This document shows positions 63,892 to 64,000 of a stretch of DNA of 64,000 bases, piece after piece (the first letter of the stretch is position 1; the number at the start of each line of letters is the position of its first letter). A program made the translations under genes and the position numbers. This DNA is from Leuconostoc miyukkimchii (lineage in GTDB: Bacteria > Bacillota > Bacilli > Lactobacillales > Lactobacillaceae): positions 62,001 to 126,000 of the forward strand of contig NZ_BPKY01000002.1 of the NCBI RefSeq assembly GCF_019656055.1, given 5' to 3'. Under the pieces are notes generated by a model. The model was not told the origin of the DNA. It ran no database searches and saw nothing but the letters and a program-made list of their open reading frames with translations.

Positions 63892-64000
63892 TTAAATATC
63901 CTCCTCTTCCTCGTCGTCATCTAAAGTGCCACCACTAGCAGGTGCTGCCGCCTGTCGATTCGTACTAATTGCCATATCTAACTTGTAGAAAATCAATGCG
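63892..64000 (-). CDS. PTS mannose-family IIC component (3' end only)
   Basis: The last 35 codons of a protein that runs off the right edge. The C-terminus reads ALIFYKLDMAISTN, then a Pro/Ala/Gly linker and an acidic tail LDDDEEEEDI, fitting IIC (ManY-like) proteins. The stop is one base before the IID ATG, so the two are coupled. Confidence 0.75.
   Translation of the reverse strand, partial: ALIFYKLDMAISTNRQAAAPASGGTLDDDEEEEDI

Overview
The window is low-GC Gram-positive DNA from a heterofermentative lactic acid bacterium, almost certainly a Leuconostoc. The evidence is a large GH70 glucansucrase with a KxYKxGKxW-type signal peptide, a phosphoketolase, 6-phosphogluconate dehydrogenase, a water-forming-type NADH oxidase and a mannose-family PTS. 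A crtN-crtM pair for a yellow C30 carotenoid fits a pigmented species such as L. citreum, but the species is an inference. No rRNA, tRNA, CRISPR array, prophage or insertion sequence was recognised.

Layout. 1-6.2 kb: 5' end of thiW behind a TPP riboswitch, a GNAT gene, crtN-crtM, and a second TPP riboswitch driving a ylmB-like deformylase and tenA (pyrimidine salvage). 6.2-17.2 kb: cytidine deaminase, small membrane proteins, a DUF915 hydrolase, a YczE-like protein, an NAD(P)-binding protein, an MscL-like channel, a YhgE/Pip protein divergent from its TetR-family regulator, an RBBP9-like hydrolase and a Nudix hydrolase. 17.3-21.9 kb: dextransucrase. 22.4-24.9 kb: a three-gene operon under a third TPP riboswitch, encoding a nucleoside deoxyribosyltransferase-like hydrolase, a thymidylate synthase-like enzyme with the cytosine-selecting Asp, and a methyltransferase. 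This combination matches the pathway logic of the thiamine antivitamin bacimethrin. It lies divergent to the TPP-dependent phosphoketolase (25.2-27.5 kb).

27.7-38 kb: an S66 carboxypeptidase, GNAT genes, and an apparent stress or drug-responsive cluster. This cluster has a BmrR-like MerR regulator, a UvrA-like ABC protein, a sugar acetyltransferase, two paralogous NTF2-like proteins and a frameshifted rarA. Three promoters in it share the MerR hallmark of a 19-bp spacer filled by a related dyad. 38-46.4 kb: the gls24/amaP envelope-stress operon, two glsB paralogs, CorA, an SDR and other oxidoreductases, small stress-type proteins, and a kdsA-kdsD pair unexpected in a Gram-positive. 46.5-54 kb: a P-type ATPase behind a yybP-ykoY (Mn2+) riboswitch, a mepB-family gene with a LexA box and a near-leaderless start, gnd, cfa and a YdcZ-type transporter. 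54-57.2 kb: a fourth TPP riboswitch with a ykoE/thiamine-binding/ykoD/ykoC ECF transporter. 57.4-64 kb: an unknown small protein, an MFS and a RarD transporter, nox divergent from a Crp/Fnr regulator, and the end of a mannose-family PTS operon.

Thiamine is the recurring theme: two uptake systems, one salvage operon and one apparent antivitamin operon, each under its own TPP riboswitch with an intrinsic terminator.
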